From an uncultured Paracoccaceae bacterium (lineage in GTDB: Bacteria; Pseudomonadota; Alphaproteobacteria; Rhodobacterales; Rhodobacteraceae): 64,000 nt of DNA. Shown piece after piece: positions 48,804 to 59,811 of the stretch. Where the stretch lies: assembly GCA_937920555.1 (NCBI GenBank), contig CAKZTM010000041.1:1-64000 (forward strand), given 5' to 3'. The notes under the pieces were generated by a model. The model searched no databases, was not told where the DNA came from, and saw only the letters and a program-made list of their open reading frames with translations. The position numbers and the translations under genes are program-made. The number at the start of each line of letters is the position of its first letter. Within the stretch, counting starts at the first letter, position 1.

Positions 48804-49307
48804 TTGAGAACCCAAGTTTCGCACGTACTGATGATTGCTGTAGCTACACTTTTGACAGCGGTAAGCCCTTCCAACGCACAATCGGAGGATCCGGTCTTCA
48901 CGGTTCTGTCTCAATCCGACAGCGCCACGGCTGAGATATCCTTTTCGCTCTCTGAGCTGGAGGCTTTTCCACAGGTCACTGTTCTGACCGAAAACGAGTT
49001 TGTGGACGGCATGACCGCTTTTAGTGGCCCGCTTGCGCGGGTGGTCTTAAAGCAGACCAACGATATCAGCGCTCAAGAGGTCAAACTGATCGCCGCCAAC
49101 GACTATCACATCGTGGTGCCCGTAGATGATTTCCGCAAATACGATGTCATTTTGGCAACGCGTCAAGACGGTAATCTCTTTTCACGTCGGGACAAAGGCC
49201 CGGTTTGGCTGATATACCCCATGTCTGAGCATCGGGAATTGCGCGACAGCACCTATAATGCCAGATTGATCTGGCAGCTTGTGCGTATGGAGGTTTTGGA
49301 AAATTAA
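48804..49307 (+). CDS. secreted oxidoreductase molybdopterin-binding-like domain protein
   Basis: Signal peptide to AQS; DYHIVVPVDDFRKYDVILATRQDG...RRDKGPVWLIYPMSE. Confidence 0.68.
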   Translation: MRTQVSHVLMIAVATLLTAVSPSNAQSEDPVFTVLSQSDSATAEISFSLSELEAFPQVTVLTENEFVDGMTAFSGPLARVVLKQTNDISAQEVKLIAANDYHIVVPVDDFRKYDVILATRQDGNLFSRRDKGPVWLIYPMSEHRELRDSTYNARLIWQLVRMEVLEN

Positions 49308-49320
49308 ACGTACCCAAGTC

Positions 49321-50952
49321 ATGCGGCTGCTCATCGCCACCGTCATTCTGACGTTGTTTGGTTTGGTCGCGCTTGGCTATAATGCTTTCAACACCAATCT
49401 CACATCTCTTCATCGTCTCAATCAGGAAAGTCTGGTTTGGACCTCGGACCAGATGAAATACGAGATGGCATCCCTGACCCGTGAGCTTGCCAAGTTGAAG
49501 GCGGGAACGGAGGGTGCCAGCCCGGCCACGGTCAACACCCGGTTTGACATTTTATGGAGCCGGGTTGCGCAATCTGAGGCGGGATCATTGGGCAAGCGTT
49601 TGCGGGCCTATGATGAGAACAGTCAAATTCTGCCTACGGTTTATGCGCAATTGCGCGCCTCCGAAGAGGATGTTGTGTCCTTGAGGGCGGATGACATTGA
49701 GACAATCGGCACGTTGATTGCGGCTTTCGATGCGCTTCAAAAGCCGCTTTTTGATTTTGATCGGAAAGTGTTTTTGGGCGAAGAGGCCTTCGTAGCTGAT
49801 ATCCGCGCACAGCTTTGGACCAGTGCGTTGTTTACTGCAATTGTGACGTTTGTGGCTTTTGCGCTGACGGTTGGCGCCTTGTTTTGGGTCAACCGCGAGA
49901 ACAGCCGCAACAAGCAGATGGCCGAACATAATTTGGAACTGGCGGAGGCCGCCGAGAGCGCCAATCAAGCCAAGTCGCGTTTTCTGACGATGATGAGCCA
50001 TGAGTTGAGAACCCCCATGAACGGCGTTTTGGGCATGATCTCTTTGGCCAAGCAGCCGGGCATGGCGGTCCCGCAATTGCGTCTGATCGAGCAGGCGGAA
50101 AAGTCGGGCAAGCAGATGATTTCCATGCTCAGCGACATTCTGGATTACGCGGCACTTCAGGACAAAGAAATGCAGTTGGAGCGCAAGCCCTTTGCGGTGT
50201 CCAATCTGGCGGATGCGGTTCATGAGCTGTTTGGGTCGGTCGCCCGCCGGGAAGGCATTGAGTTCAACGTCGCGGTCGAGCGCAATTGCCCCGAGCGGGT
50301 GTCTGGCGACATTCGCAGGCTCCGGCAGGTGGTGGCGCATTTTGCGTCCTACATTGTCGAGATGGCGGGCACGGATAATGTGGAGGTCAGCATTGGCCAT
50401 CACGACAGCACGTTGCGGATGGCCATCAATTTTGACTATGGGCACGGACAATCGAGCGAGGTTTGGCACCCGGAGATATTGCTTGGGACCAACAGCGACG
50501 ACCCCACGCAATTTGCATCTGACGCGCTTGGCCCTGCGGTCGCCCGTGGTATTCTGGCCCAAATGGGCGGAAAAGTTCAGTTGGGTCATTCCGACGGCAA
50601 CCGGATTTCGGTGATCTTGAGCGCGCCTGCCAAGGTGGTTGAGCTGAATGAGATCTTGGTTCATATCGAGACCAAATCACAGGCTTTGCGAACAATTTGC
50701 GAGGTCGGATTGAGCGGAACCAAGGCCAAGGTGGTGGATCCCGCATACCCTGCCCGGGTCGATATTGTTTTGGTTGAGTGCGGTGGTCTTGATGAAATGG
50801 AGCGTGTGCAAAGCCTGTCACAAACTTACCCGGATGCGCTTTTGATCGCGCTTGGCACGCCCATTAATCCAAGTGATTTTGAGGGGCGATTGGACATTCC
50901 GATTGATCTCAAGGAGCTTCGGGCCTCGGTCTTACAACAATTGACTGGATAA
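49321..50952 (+). CDS. membrane-bound sensor histidine kinase with degenerate HATPase and receiver-like C-terminus
   Basis: Two TM segments flanking a periplasmic helical domain; H-box MMSHELRTPMNGVLGMI; N-box Asn missing. Confidence 0.87.
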   Translation: MRLLIATVILTLFGLVALGYNAFNTNLTSLHRLNQESLVWTSDQMKYEMASLTRELAKLKAGTEGASPATVNTRFDILWSRVAQSEAGSLGKRLRAYDENSQILPTVYAQLRASEEDVVSLRADDIETIGTLIAAFDALQKPLFDFDRKVFLGEEAFVADIRAQLWTSALFTAIVTFVAFALTVGALFWVNRENSRNKQMAEHNLELAEAAESANQAKSRFLTMMSHELRTPMNGVLGMISLAKQPGMAVPQLRLIEQAEKSGKQMISMLSDILDYAALQDKEMQLERKPFAVSNLADAVHELFGSVARREGIEFNVAVERNCPERVSGDIRRLRQVVAHFASYIVEMAGTDNVEVSIGHHDSTLRMAINFDYGHGQSSEVWHPEILLGTNSDDPTQFASDALGPAVARGILAQMGGKVQLGHSDGNRISVILSAPAKVVELNEILVHIETKSQALRTICEVGLSGTKAKVVDPAYPARVDIVLVECGGLDEMERVQSLSQTYPDALLIALGTPINPSDFEGRLDIPIDLKELRASVLQQLTG

Positions 50953-51074
50953 TAGCGAGATTGCACCTTTCTTTTTCAGCCTTAAAGTTGTATCAAAATA
51001 AATTACAAGCAACTTAAAGGCGACTCGAACTTGGAGTTGCACGTAAGCTGTATTGGATTCAACTTAGGTGATGA

Positions 51075-52640
51075 ATGGATAATGCGTCGCGTGAACCCGA
51101 GAACACACCAGCCGGCCGGCGGAACCGCCATCTTGCAATGTTGTCTCATGACTTAAAGTCTGCTCTGACCGGCGTGATTGGTGGTCTCAAGCAAATTGAG
51201 ACCGAAAAGCTGAGCGGGCCCGACCTCAAGCACCGCGATGGTGCTTTGGCCTCTGCCTTGGAAGCGACCAGACTTCTGGACGGAATTTTGGATATCGAGG
51301 CTATTGAGTCCGGTCAATTCGAGCTCAATGTTGAGGTGACCAATCTTGAGGGCTTTCTGGCAGAGATTTACCGGCGCTGGACTGCGCGGGCGGAGTGGAA
51401 AAATCTGACGCTCAAAGTGTTTATGGACGGCGATTTGCCCAAGACGATCGATTTGGATCGCGGGCGTTTATCGCGGGTTCTTGGCAATCTTTTGGACAAT
51501 GCGATCAAGTATACCGATGCTGGCAAGGTCGAATTATCCGTGCATCTGGAAGGCACAAGCCAGGTTGCTTTTTCGATTTGCGATGATGGTACTGGGTTTT
51601 CCGAAGAAGCGCTCGACAGTCTGTTTGAGTTCCGTGGTCGTCCGCCCAATTCCACCAAGCCCGGTTCAGGTTTGGGGCTTTACATCAGCCAGTCGCTGCT
51701 GAGCCAGATGGGCGGTGAGATCAAGATTTGCAATCGGCCCGGTCGCGGTGCGGAGGCGGTTGTGGTTGTTCAGACCAATATCGCCGAGCAGTCGGCCAGA
51801 GAGGCGATTGAAACGACGGCATCTGTGTCGGTTTTCCCGTCCACCAAGCTGCCCAATTTGTCGGGTTTGAGCATTCTTCTGGCGGAGGACAATATCACCA
51901 ATCAGATGGTTGTGACCCAGATGCTCGACGCTATGGGCGCGCAGTTTGAGATCGCCTCGGACGGTGTTGAGGCATTGGAAAAGTTCGAGGCGCATGATTT
52001 TGATGTGTTGCTTTTGGACATTGAGATGCCGCGGCTGTCGGGGCTTGATGTGATCCGGTCGATCCGGTCGCGCACTGACAAAAAGCGTGCCAAGACCATT
52101 GTGGCGCTCACCGCTTATGCCATGCGCGAACACCGCGAAAAGATATCCGGTGCCGGGGCGGATGGTTTGATTGCAAAGCCAATTCTGGGCATTGAAGATT
52201 TCGGCATAGACATTTTGGGGTACCACCATAAGGCGGGCTCGGATGGTGCCAGCGCGGGTACACAGGATGCGGATGGCGGGCCGAGTGCGGATGCCGGTGA
52301 CGGTCTGATCGACATGCAAATTTACGGCAAGCTGGAAGAGACCATTGGTGCCGATACTATGGACGAGTTGTTGTCAAAGGTCGCCATCGATCTGATTTCG
52401 GTCCGTGACGGCATCACTGAGGGCCTGAAAGCATCAGAGCAATCGAAGATCGGCGCATCCTCTCATGTTTTGATATCTGTGGCCGGTGCGATCGGGGCGG
52501 TTTCGACCCAAGAGATGGCACAAAGGCTCAATAAAGCGTGCCATCACGGTCAGTGGTCTGAGGTCGCCGAAGGCTCGGCGCAATGTTTGACCAACATCGA
52601 AGAATTACTTAGGTTCGCCAAAGGGAAATCTCAGCGATAG
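51075..52640 (+). CDS. soluble hybrid histidine kinase (HisKA-HATPase-REC-Hpt-like)
   Basis: MLSHDLKSALTGVIGG; LGNLLDNAIKYT; DDGTGF; REC LLLDIEMPRLSG; C-terminal SSHVLISVAGAIGA. Confidence 0.93.
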   Translation: MDNASREPENTPAGRRNRHLAMLSHDLKSALTGVIGGLKQIETEKLSGPDLKHRDGALASALEATRLLDGILDIEAIESGQFELNVEVTNLEGFLAEIYRRWTARAEWKNLTLKVFMDGDLPKTIDLDRGRLSRVLGNLLDNAIKYTDAGKVELSVHLEGTSQVAFSICDDGTGFSEEALDSLFEFRGRPPNSTKPGSGLGLYISQSLLSQMGGEIKICNRPGRGAEAVVVVQTNIAEQSAREAIETTASVSVFPSTKLPNLSGLSILLAEDNITNQMVVTQMLDAMGAQFEIASDGVEALEKFEAHDFDVLLLDIEMPRLSGLDVIRSIRSRTDKKRAKTIVALTAYAMREHREKISGAGADGLIAKPILGIEDFGIDILGYHHKAGSDGASAGTQDADGGPSADAGDGLIDMQIYGKLEETIGADTMDELLSKVAIDLISVRDGITEGLKASEQSKIGASSHVLISVAGAIGAVSTQEMAQRLNKACHHGQWSEVAEGSAQCLTNIEELLRFAKGKSQR

Positions 52641-52648
52641 GCACGAAT

Positions 52649-54106
52649 ATGACATCCCCTCTGCTTTTGGTCGAGGACACTCCATCTTTATCGTTGGTAT
52701 ACCAAAGTGTTTTGGAAAAGGTTGGGCACAAGGTCGATTGTGCATTCACTTTTGCCGAGGCCCGCGCCGCCTACACCAAGGGCAAGCACCGGACCATTCT
52801 TCTTGATCTGGTGCTGCCCGACGGGGATGGCAGCGACCTGATGGGTGAAATTCTTAAATCTGATCCAGACTGCAAGATTATTGTGATCACAGCCAATGGT
52901 TCGGTCAACAGGGCTGTCGAAGCCATGCGGGCGGGCGCTTTCGATTTTCTGGTCAAACCGTTTGATGAGAGCCGGTTTCTGTCTGCGGTTCAAAATGCCA
53001 TCAAGGCCGGTGAGCTTGGAAAGGGGCGTTCCAAGCGCAAGCTGGCGGTTGCCACGTCTGAGTTCCACGGCTTTATCGGATCCTCCCCGCCCATGCAGCG
53101 GGTTTATGAGATGGTCAGTTCTATCGGGCAATCCACGGCGACCGTTTTCATCACCGGGGAAAGTGGAACTGGCAAGGAGGTTTGTGCGCAGGCGACCCAT
53201 GATGTCTCTAACAAGTCGGACGGCCCATTTGTGCCGCTCAATTGCGGTGCAATCCCGCGCGATTTGCTGGAATCGGAAGTGTTTGGCCATCTGAAAGGGT
53301 CATTCACCGGGGCCATTGCGGATAAAAAGGGTGCGGCTGAGATGGCCAATGGCGGCACGCTGTTTCTTGACGAGATATGCGAAATGGATTTGGCGTTGCA
53401 AACCAAGCTCTTGCGGTTTTTGCAGACCTCCATGATCCAGCCTGTGGGCGCTACCATGCCCAAGCTGGTGGATGTGCGCATTGTGTGCGCCACCAACCGC
53501 GACCCCCGCGAGGAGGTTCGCGCTGGCCGGTTCCGGGAAGATTTGTTCTACCGGTTGCATGTGGTTCCCATTCATTTGCCCAAACTCATCGAGAGGGGCG
53601 AGGATGTTAACGAGATCGCCAGCCGGATTTTATTGCAGTTTTCGGCCGAAGAGAAAAAATCCTTCAAGCGTTTGAGCGAGAGCACCAAAGAGGCGTTCCG
53701 CAGATATTCTTGGCCGGGCAATGTGCGTCAATTGCTCAATGCGTTGCGCAATGTGGTGGTGTTGCATGACGGCGAGGAGGTTTTGCCGGAGATGCTGCCT
53801 GCCGAGATCACCCAAGACAGCGCGCCCACGCGCATCGAGGTGCAGCCTGCGCAGGATGGTCCGTCCGACAATTGGGGGCCTGAGCCTGCGACGACGGTTC
53901 ATCCTTTCCGAACCGAAGTGGCCCCACCGCCTGCGCAAAGCACCTTGGTTGGCAAAACGCTGGCTGAGGTGGAGCGGGAGCTGATCGAGGCCACGATCGC
54001 CCATTGTGGCGGCTCAATACCCAAAGCTGCACATATTCTGGACGTCTCTGCCTCAACCATCTACCGTAAGCGCGAGGCATGGGCGGCGCAAACACGGGCG
54101 TCCTGA
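52649..54106 (+). CDS. sigma54-dependent response regulator (REC-AAA+-Fis)
   Basis: REC LLDLVLPDGDG; GESGTGKE Walker A; GSFTGA loop; C-terminal Fis-type HTH. Confidence 0.96.
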   Translation: MTSPLLLVEDTPSLSLVYQSVLEKVGHKVDCAFTFAEARAAYTKGKHRTILLDLVLPDGDGSDLMGEILKSDPDCKIIVITANGSVNRAVEAMRAGAFDFLVKPFDESRFLSAVQNAIKAGELGKGRSKRKLAVATSEFHGFIGSSPPMQRVYEMVSSIGQSTATVFITGESGTGKEVCAQATHDVSNKSDGPFVPLNCGAIPRDLLESEVFGHLKGSFTGAIADKKGAAEMANGGTLFLDEICEMDLALQTKLLRFLQTSMIQPVGATMPKLVDVRIVCATNRDPREEVRAGRFREDLFYRLHVVPIHLPKLIERGEDVNEIASRILLQFSAEEKKSFKRLSESTKEAFRRYSWPGNVRQLLNALRNVVVLHDGEEVLPEMLPAEITQDSAPTRIEVQPAQDGPSDNWGPEPATTVHPFRTEVAPPPAQSTLVGKTLAEVERELIEATIAHCGGSIPKAAHILDVSASTIYRKREAWAAQTRAS

Positions 54107-54141
54107 CTGGCCTCGACTGTGCGGCCATCAAGGGTATTTCG

Positions 54142-54564
54142 ATGTCACATTCTCAAGATCTTTACAGCGCCGCGAAGGCGGTTCGCGATCATGCGCATGC
54201 GCCCTACTCCAAGTTTCACGTGGGTGCGGCGATCCGCGATGCATCCGGTCGCATTCATGTGGGGTGCAATGTGGAGAATGTGGCCTATCCAGAGGGCACC
54301 TGTGCTGAAGCCGGTGCCATTGCGGCCATGTGTGCCAGCGGCGGGTCGCGCGAGATAGCCGAAGTTGTGGTGGTGGCCGACAGCGTGCCGCCGGTGACAC
54401 CGTGTGGGGGGTGTCGTCAAAAACTGGCGGAGTTTGGCAATGGTGAGGTTACGGTCAGTTTGGCTGATTTGGACGGCGTTAAGGTCACCATGAGTATGGC
54501 CGAGCTTTTGCCCGGCGCTTTTTCGACCCAGCACATGGCGTTAGACGGGGGCGGCAATGGATGA
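54142..54564 (+). CDS. cdd: cytidine deaminase
   Basis: YSKFHVGAAIRDASGRIHVGCNVENVAYPEGTCAE; PCGGCRQKLAEF. Confidence 0.95.
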   Translation: MSHSQDLYSAAKAVRDHAHAPYSKFHVGAAIRDASGRIHVGCNVENVAYPEGTCAEAGAIAAMCASGGSREIAEVVVVADSVPPVTPCGGCRQKLAEFGNGEVTVSLADLDGVKVTMSMAELLPGAFSTQHMALDGGGNG

Positions 54565-55318
54565 TTTGAAGCAAGATGCGGCGCGGGCATTGGCCTGTCT
54601 GGATTTGACCGATTTGTCAGATGGCTGCACGGCGCAGGATGTCAGTGAGCTTTGCGCGCGCGCTCAAACCCGGTTCGGGCCTGTGGCGGCGGTGTGCATT
54701 TGGCCGCAATTTGTAGCTCAGGCGGTTCGTGCGTTGAGTGCGACCCCGATCAAAGTCGCCACGGTGGTGAATTTCCCGCAAGGGGATCATCCGGCCGGCG
54801 AGGTGATCGCTTTGACCCAAAAGGCTTGCGAGGACGGAGCTGACGAGGTTGATATGGTAATCCCGTGGAAAGCGTTGTTGGAGGGGCACCCGGAGAATGT
54901 CTCAGCCCGTGTGGCGCGTGTGAAGCGTGCGGCGGATCGCTCCAAGGTGAAAGCGATCTTGGAGACCGGCATGTTGATGACGCCAGAGTTGATCGCACAA
55001 GCCACGCACGGGGCCATTGATGGCGGTGCGGATTTTGTCAAAACATCCACTGGAAAGGTGCCCATCAATGCAACGCCCGGTGCAGCGCGGGTCATTTTGG
55101 AAACCATCAAGGAGATGGGCGAGGATGTGGGTTTCAAGGCCGCAGGCGGGGTGAAAACCACCGAGGATGCAGCCGAATATCTGGCCATTGCCGATGAGAT
55201 CATGGGGCCCGGCTGGGCGGTTCCGTCTCATTTCCGTTTTGGGGCGTCCAGTGTGTTGGACGCTCTTTTGGCCACGTTGGGCGGTCAGGCGGCACCTGAA
55301 ACCGGCAAGGGGTATTGA
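54557..55318 (+). CDS. deoC: deoxyribose-phosphate aldolase
   Basis: VATVVNFPQGDHPAGEV; DFVKTSTGK; GFKAAGGVKT. Confidence 0.97.
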   Translation: MDDLKQDAARALACLDLTDLSDGCTAQDVSELCARAQTRFGPVAAVCIWPQFVAQAVRALSATPIKVATVVNFPQGDHPAGEVIALTQKACEDGADEVDMVIPWKALLEGHPENVSARVARVKRAADRSKVKAILETGMLMTPELIAQATHGAIDGGADFVKTSTGKVPINATPGAARVILETIKEMGEDVGFKAAGGVKTTEDAAEYLAIADEIMGPGWAVPSHFRFGASSVLDALLATLGGQAAPETGKGY

Positions 55319-56625
55319 TGCTCGCGCAGGAAATCATTGCGAAAAAACGCGATGGTGTAGCACTTGCGGCGGGTGAGATCTCGCAATTTGTGCGCGGCTT
55401 GACCGATCATAGTATCGGGGACGCGCAGGCCGGGGCTTTTGCCATGGCGGTATTGCTCAAGGGCATGGATGCAGCCGAGCGGGTGGCCCTGACACAGGCC
55501 ATGCGCGATTCAGGCTCGGTTCTGGATTGGGATCTACCGGGACCGGTGGTCGACAAACACTCCACCGGTGGGGTTGGTGACAATGTATCGCTGATCTTGG
55601 CCCCTGCCTTGGCGGTATGCGGGGCTTATGTGCCGATGATCTCGGGGCGCGGTTTGGGGCATACGGGGGGCACACTTGATAAGTTTGATGCCATTCCCGG
55701 ATATCAGACCCAGCCCGATCAAGAGACATTGACGCGCGTGACCCGCGATGTGGGCTGTGCGATCATCGGCCAGACCAGCGATATCGCCCCTGCGGACAAG
55801 CGGCTTTATGCGATCCGCGATGTGACCGGTACGGTTGAGAGTATTGATCTGATTTGTGCCTCGATCCTGTCGAAGAAACTGGCGGCGGGGCTTGGGGCTT
55901 TGGTGTTGGATGTGAAGGTCGGGTCTGGGGCGTTTATGTCATCGATGGATGACGCGCGCGCGCTGGCGGCCACTTTGGTGGAGGTGGCCAATGGGGCGGG
56001 CTGCAACACCAGCGCTTTGATCACGGATATGAACGAGCCTTTGGCAACGGCGGCGGGCAATGCGCTTGAGGTCGCAAATGCGGTACGGCTGTTGCGCGGC
56101 GATGAGATCGATACCCGGCTTTGGGATGTCACGGTCGCCCTTGGCGGGGAGTTATTGGCCTCGTCCGGGCTGGCCGGGGATGCCGCGAGCGGTGCGGCCA
56201 AGATCGCGGATGCGCTGCAATCGGGTCAGGCTGCGGAGCGGTTCGGGCAGATGGTGGCCGCTCTGGGCGGGCCATCTGACTTTATGGAGACGTTTGAGAC
56301 CCATCTGGATCACGCGCCCATCATTGAGGAGGTTTTGCCGCAAAGCGAGGGTTTCGTGAGCGCCATCAACACCCGCGAGCTGGGTATGGCCGTGGTCGAG
56401 CTTGGCGGCGGCAGGCGTGATCCGTCTGACAAGATTGACTACGCGGTTGGGTTGGATTGGACCGCCGGATTGGGGCTTATGGCGGATGCTGAAACGCCGC
56501 TTTGCCGGATACATGCGCGGACCCAGGCACAGGCTGATGCGGCGCAAGCCCGCATCAGGGGTGCCTATAGTCTGAGCGAAACGCCTGCGGCAGAGTACCC
56601 GTTGGTCGTGGAGCGGTTGGTCTGA
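55315..56625 (+). CDS. deoA: thymidine phosphorylase
   Basis: [51 protein letters not shown]. Confidence 0.97.
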   Translation: MMLAQEIIAKKRDGVALAAGEISQFVRGLTDHSIGDAQAGAFAMAVLLKGMDAAERVALTQAMRDSGSVLDWDLPGPVVDKHSTGGVGDNVSLILAPALAVCGAYVPMISGRGLGHTGGTLDKFDAIPGYQTQPDQETLTRVTRDVGCAIIGQTSDIAPADKRLYAIRDVTGTVESIDLICASILSKKLAAGLGALVLDVKVGSGAFMSSMDDARALAATLVEVANGAGCNTSALITDMNEPLATAAGNALEVANAVRLLRGDEIDTRLWDVTVALGGELLASSGLAGDAASGAAKIADALQSGQAAERFGQMVAALGGPSDFMETFETHLDHAPIIEEVLPQSEGFVSAINTRELGMAVVELGGGRRDPSDKIDYAVGLDWTAGLGLMADAETPLCRIHARTQAQADAAQARIRGAYSLSETPAAEYPLVVERLV

Positions 56626-57824
56626 TGGCGCGGGCAATCCTGATCGTTTTGGACTCTGTTGGATGCGGCGGCGCACCGGATGCGGCAGATTTCGGCGATG
56701 AGGGCTCCAACACATTGGGCCACATCATTGAGGCCTGCGCACAGGGGCGCGCCGAAGAGGGCAGAACAGGGCCTCTTCATATCCCGCACATGGACGCGTT
56801 GGGATTGGGGGCGGCTGTGCGCCTGTCCACGGGCATTCAAACCCCCGGGCTGGACGCGGTACCATCCGGGCTTTGGGGGGCGGCCACGGAAGTATCCATT
56901 GGCAAGGACACACCGTCAGGTCATTGGGAGCTTTCAGGCGTGCCTGTGCCGTTTGAGTGGCATTATTTTCCCGACACTGAGCCTGCATTTCCCGAAGATT
57001 TGGTCGCGAAATTTGTAGCGCAGGCCGGCATTCCGGGCATTTTGGGCAACATGCATTCTTCGGGCGTGCCGATCATGGAGGCGTTTGCAGCAGAGCATCT
57101 AAAGACCGGCAAGCCGATCTGTTATACCTCTGTTGATAGTGTATTTCAGATTGCAGCCCATGAAGAGGTGTTCGGTCTGGACCGGCTTTATGAGATTTGC
57201 AAAATCGGCGCTGAGATCATGCATCCCATGCGGGTGGGCCGTGTGATCGCGCGGCCTTTTGTGGGAAGTGAGGCGGATGGTTTTTCGCGGACTTCCAATC
57301 GCAAGGATTTTGCGATTACGCCCCCTGACGGCACGTTATGCAACCGGGTGGAGGCCGCTGGTGGGCGTACCTTCGGGGTTGGCAAAATCGGTGATATCTT
57401 CGCCTATTCCGGCATCTGTGAAAGCCACAAGGGTGCCTCCGATAGCGACCACATCGATTTGACCCTCACGATGATGGACACTGCCCGCGCAGGCGATTTG
57501 ATTTTCACAAATCTGGTTGATTTTGACACGCTCTACGGCCATCCCCGCGACGTATCCGGGTATGCCCGCAATCTAGAGGCGTTTGATCTGAGATTGCCTG
57601 AGCTGTTGGCCAAGATGCGGAGTGACGATCTGATGCTGATCACCGCAGATCACGGCAACGATCCCACATGGCGCGGCACGGACCACACCCGCGAGCGGGT
57701 GCCTGTGATCGGTGCGGGGCTTGGCGCACGCGAGATCGGGATTTGCGGTTTTGCGGATGTGGGTGAAACTCTTGCGGCCCATCTGAAGCTGCCGCCGGGC
57801 CAACACGGGACATCTTTTTTATGA
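56625..57824 (+). CDS. deoB: phosphopentomutase
   Basis: [51 protein letters not shown]. Confidence 0.97.
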   Translation: MARAILIVLDSVGCGGAPDAADFGDEGSNTLGHIIEACAQGRAEEGRTGPLHIPHMDALGLGAAVRLSTGIQTPGLDAVPSGLWGAATEVSIGKDTPSGHWELSGVPVPFEWHYFPDTEPAFPEDLVAKFVAQAGIPGILGNMHSSGVPIMEAFAAEHLKTGKPICYTSVDSVFQIAAHEEVFGLDRLYEICKIGAEIMHPMRVGRVIARPFVGSEADGFSRTSNRKDFAITPPDGTLCNRVEAAGGRTFGVGKIGDIFAYSGICESHKGASDSDHIDLTLTMMDTARAGDLIFTNLVDFDTLYGHPRDVSGYARNLEAFDLRLPELLAKMRSDDLMLITADHGNDPTWRGTDHTRERVPVIGAGLGAREIGICGFADVGETLAAHLKLPPGQHGTSFL

Positions 57825-58801
57825 CCGATTTTCGCGCCATGCCCAAAGTTGAGCTGCATCTTCATCTTGAGGGGGCGGCCCCGCCGGAGTTCATCCGAAC
57901 CTTGGCCGCCGAACAGGGTGTGGACCTGTCGGGGGTTTTCGATGAGGCGGGGGCTTACAAATGGTCCAATTTCGTGGAGTTTCTGGGCGTCTATGAAGCG
58001 GCTTGCGAAGTGTTGCGCGGCCCCGAAGAGTTCAAGCGGTTGATGAAGGCGGTTTTGGCCGCGCAGGCCGCGCATGGAGTGCTTTACACGGAGCATTTTT
58101 TAGCCTCGGACCTTTGCGGCGACGGGAGTGCGGTTGCTTGGGGCGAATATCTTGCGGCCATGGACGAAGGCGCTCAGGAGGCGCTGGCGGAGCATGGTAT
58201 CGAGGTGCGGTTCATTCCCACCTGCATTCGTCATTTCGGGGCTGACAAGGCGGAGCATGCGGCAAGGTTGGCAGCGCAAACCGCCGGTGGACGGGTCACG
58301 GGCTTTGGCATGGGTGGAAATGAGAGCCATTTGATGCCCGCCGATTTTGCCCGCGCTTTTGAGATTGCGGGGGACGCCGGTTTGGGGCTGACCTGTCACG
58401 CGGGCGAGATTGAGGGGCCACAGATGGTCAACGCCACTTTAGATGCGCTCAATGTCACCCGCATTGGCCACGGTGTGCGGTCTATTGAGGACCCTGCGAC
58501 TGTGGCCCGTTTGGTGCGCGAGGGCATTGTGTTGGAGGTCAATCCCGGCTCCAACATCTCGCTGTCGGTTTTTCCCGATTGGGCGTCCCATCCGCTGACC
58601 AAGCTCAAAGATGCGGGCGTTAAGGTGACAATCTCTACCGATGATCCGCCCTATTTCCACACGGACATGACCCGCGAATATGACATGGCGGAACGTCATC
58701 TGGGGTGGGACGCGGCCGCCTTGCGCGCACAAAACGCTGTTGCGATGGACGCCGCCTATTGCGATGAAGAGACCAGAACCCGCATCAAAGACAGGCTTTG
58801 A
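57821..58801 (+). CDS. add: adenosine deaminase
   Basis: [34 protein letters not shown]. Confidence 0.96.
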   Translation: MTDFRAMPKVELHLHLEGAAPPEFIRTLAAEQGVDLSGVFDEAGAYKWSNFVEFLGVYEAACEVLRGPEEFKRLMKAVLAAQAAHGVLYTEHFLASDLCGDGSAVAWGEYLAAMDEGAQEALAEHGIEVRFIPTCIRHFGADKAEHAARLAAQTAGGRVTGFGMGGNESHLMPADFARAFEIAGDAGLGLTCHAGEIEGPQMVNATLDALNVTRIGHGVRSIEDPATVARLVREGIVLEVNPGSNISLSVFPDWASHPLTKLKDAGVKVTISTDDPPYFHTDMTREYDMAERHLGWDAAALRAQNAVAMDAAYCDEETRTRIKDRL

Positions 58802-58809
58802 GGATCACC

Positions 58810-59439
58810 ATGGACCACGTCATTCACGTCACCCACCCTCTTGTTCAGCACAAGCTCACGATTATGCGCGACAAGGGCACCTCGACGGCTGTGTTTCGGC
58901 AGCTTTTGCGGGAAATTTCGCTATTATTGGGCTATGAGGTGACCCGCGATCTGCCGGTGACCACCAAAACAATCGAGACGCCTTTGACCGACATGGAGGC
59001 CCCAACGCTCAAGGGCAAAAAGCTGGCGCTGATATCGATCCTGCGGGCCGGCAACGGGCTTTTGGACGGCGTTTTGGAGTTAATCCCTTCGGCGCGTGTG
59101 GGATTTGTGGGGTTATACCGCGATCATGACACGCTTCAGCCGGTGCAATATTACTTCAAAGTGCCCAAAGATTTGCCGCAGAGGCGGGTGATTGCGGTTG
59201 ATCCCATGCTGGCCACCGGCAATTCATCTGTCAAAGCCATCGATTTGTTAAAGGATGCCGGTGCCAAAGATATTAAATTTTTATGTCTTTTGGCTGCCCC
59301 GGAGGGGATTGCACGCATGAAGGAGGCCCATCCCGATGTGCAGATCATTACGGCGGCCATAGACGAAAAACTCAACGATATCGGGTACATAATCCCCGGT
59401 CTGGGCGATGCGGGAGACCGCATGTTTGGCACAAAATAG
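58810..59439 (+). CDS. upp: uracil phosphoribosyltransferase
   Basis: [55 protein letters not shown]. Confidence 0.97.
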   Translation: MDHVIHVTHPLVQHKLTIMRDKGTSTAVFRQLLREISLLLGYEVTRDLPVTTKTIETPLTDMEAPTLKGKKLALISILRAGNGLLDGVLELIPSARVGFVGLYRDHDTLQPVQYYFKVPKDLPQRRVIAVDPMLATGNSSVKAIDLLKDAGAKDIKFLCLLAAPEGIARMKEAHPDVQIITAAIDEKLNDIGYIIPGLGDAGDRMFGTK

Positions 59440-59586
59440 GGCGATCGGTGGTCCCGGTTCCACCCAAATTCTACTAAATTTGGCTGGAATTTATTAAACG
59501 GGCATAAACACATAGCTGCGATACAGGGCTGGTATTGTTTTTGTGTAAGCATCCCGGGTGGGGTGTTCGTGTTTAGGAGTTGAGTA

Positions 59587-59811
59587 ATGCGAAAGTACAT
59601 TGTGTTGGCAGTTTTGGCAGCCACGGTTGCGGGATGTAGTGATATTCCAATTGATGGTTTGAGCCGTTCTGGCTGGAACGATCCGATTTCAATGCCCCCT
59701 GCCGGTTACACGAAAGACACTTGGGTTGATGCACGAGGTTGTGTATTTTTCGCAACTCAAGCTGGTTGGGTGCCGCATGTTGGCGGCAATCTAAAGCAGG
59801 TCTGCCGCTAG
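59587..59811 (+). CDS. small lipoprotein, module TWVDARGCVFFATQAGWVPHVGGNLKQVC
   Basis: Lipobox VAGC; shares a Cys-containing module with the next two genes. Confidence 0.78.
   Translation: MRKYIVLAVLAATVAGCSDIPIDGLSRSGWNDPISMPPAGYTKDTWVDARGCVFFATQAGWVPHVGGNLKQVCR

Noticed and set aside
49585-50664. 359-aa minus-strand ORF
   Set aside because: Antisense to the sensor kinase; no RBS or domain logic
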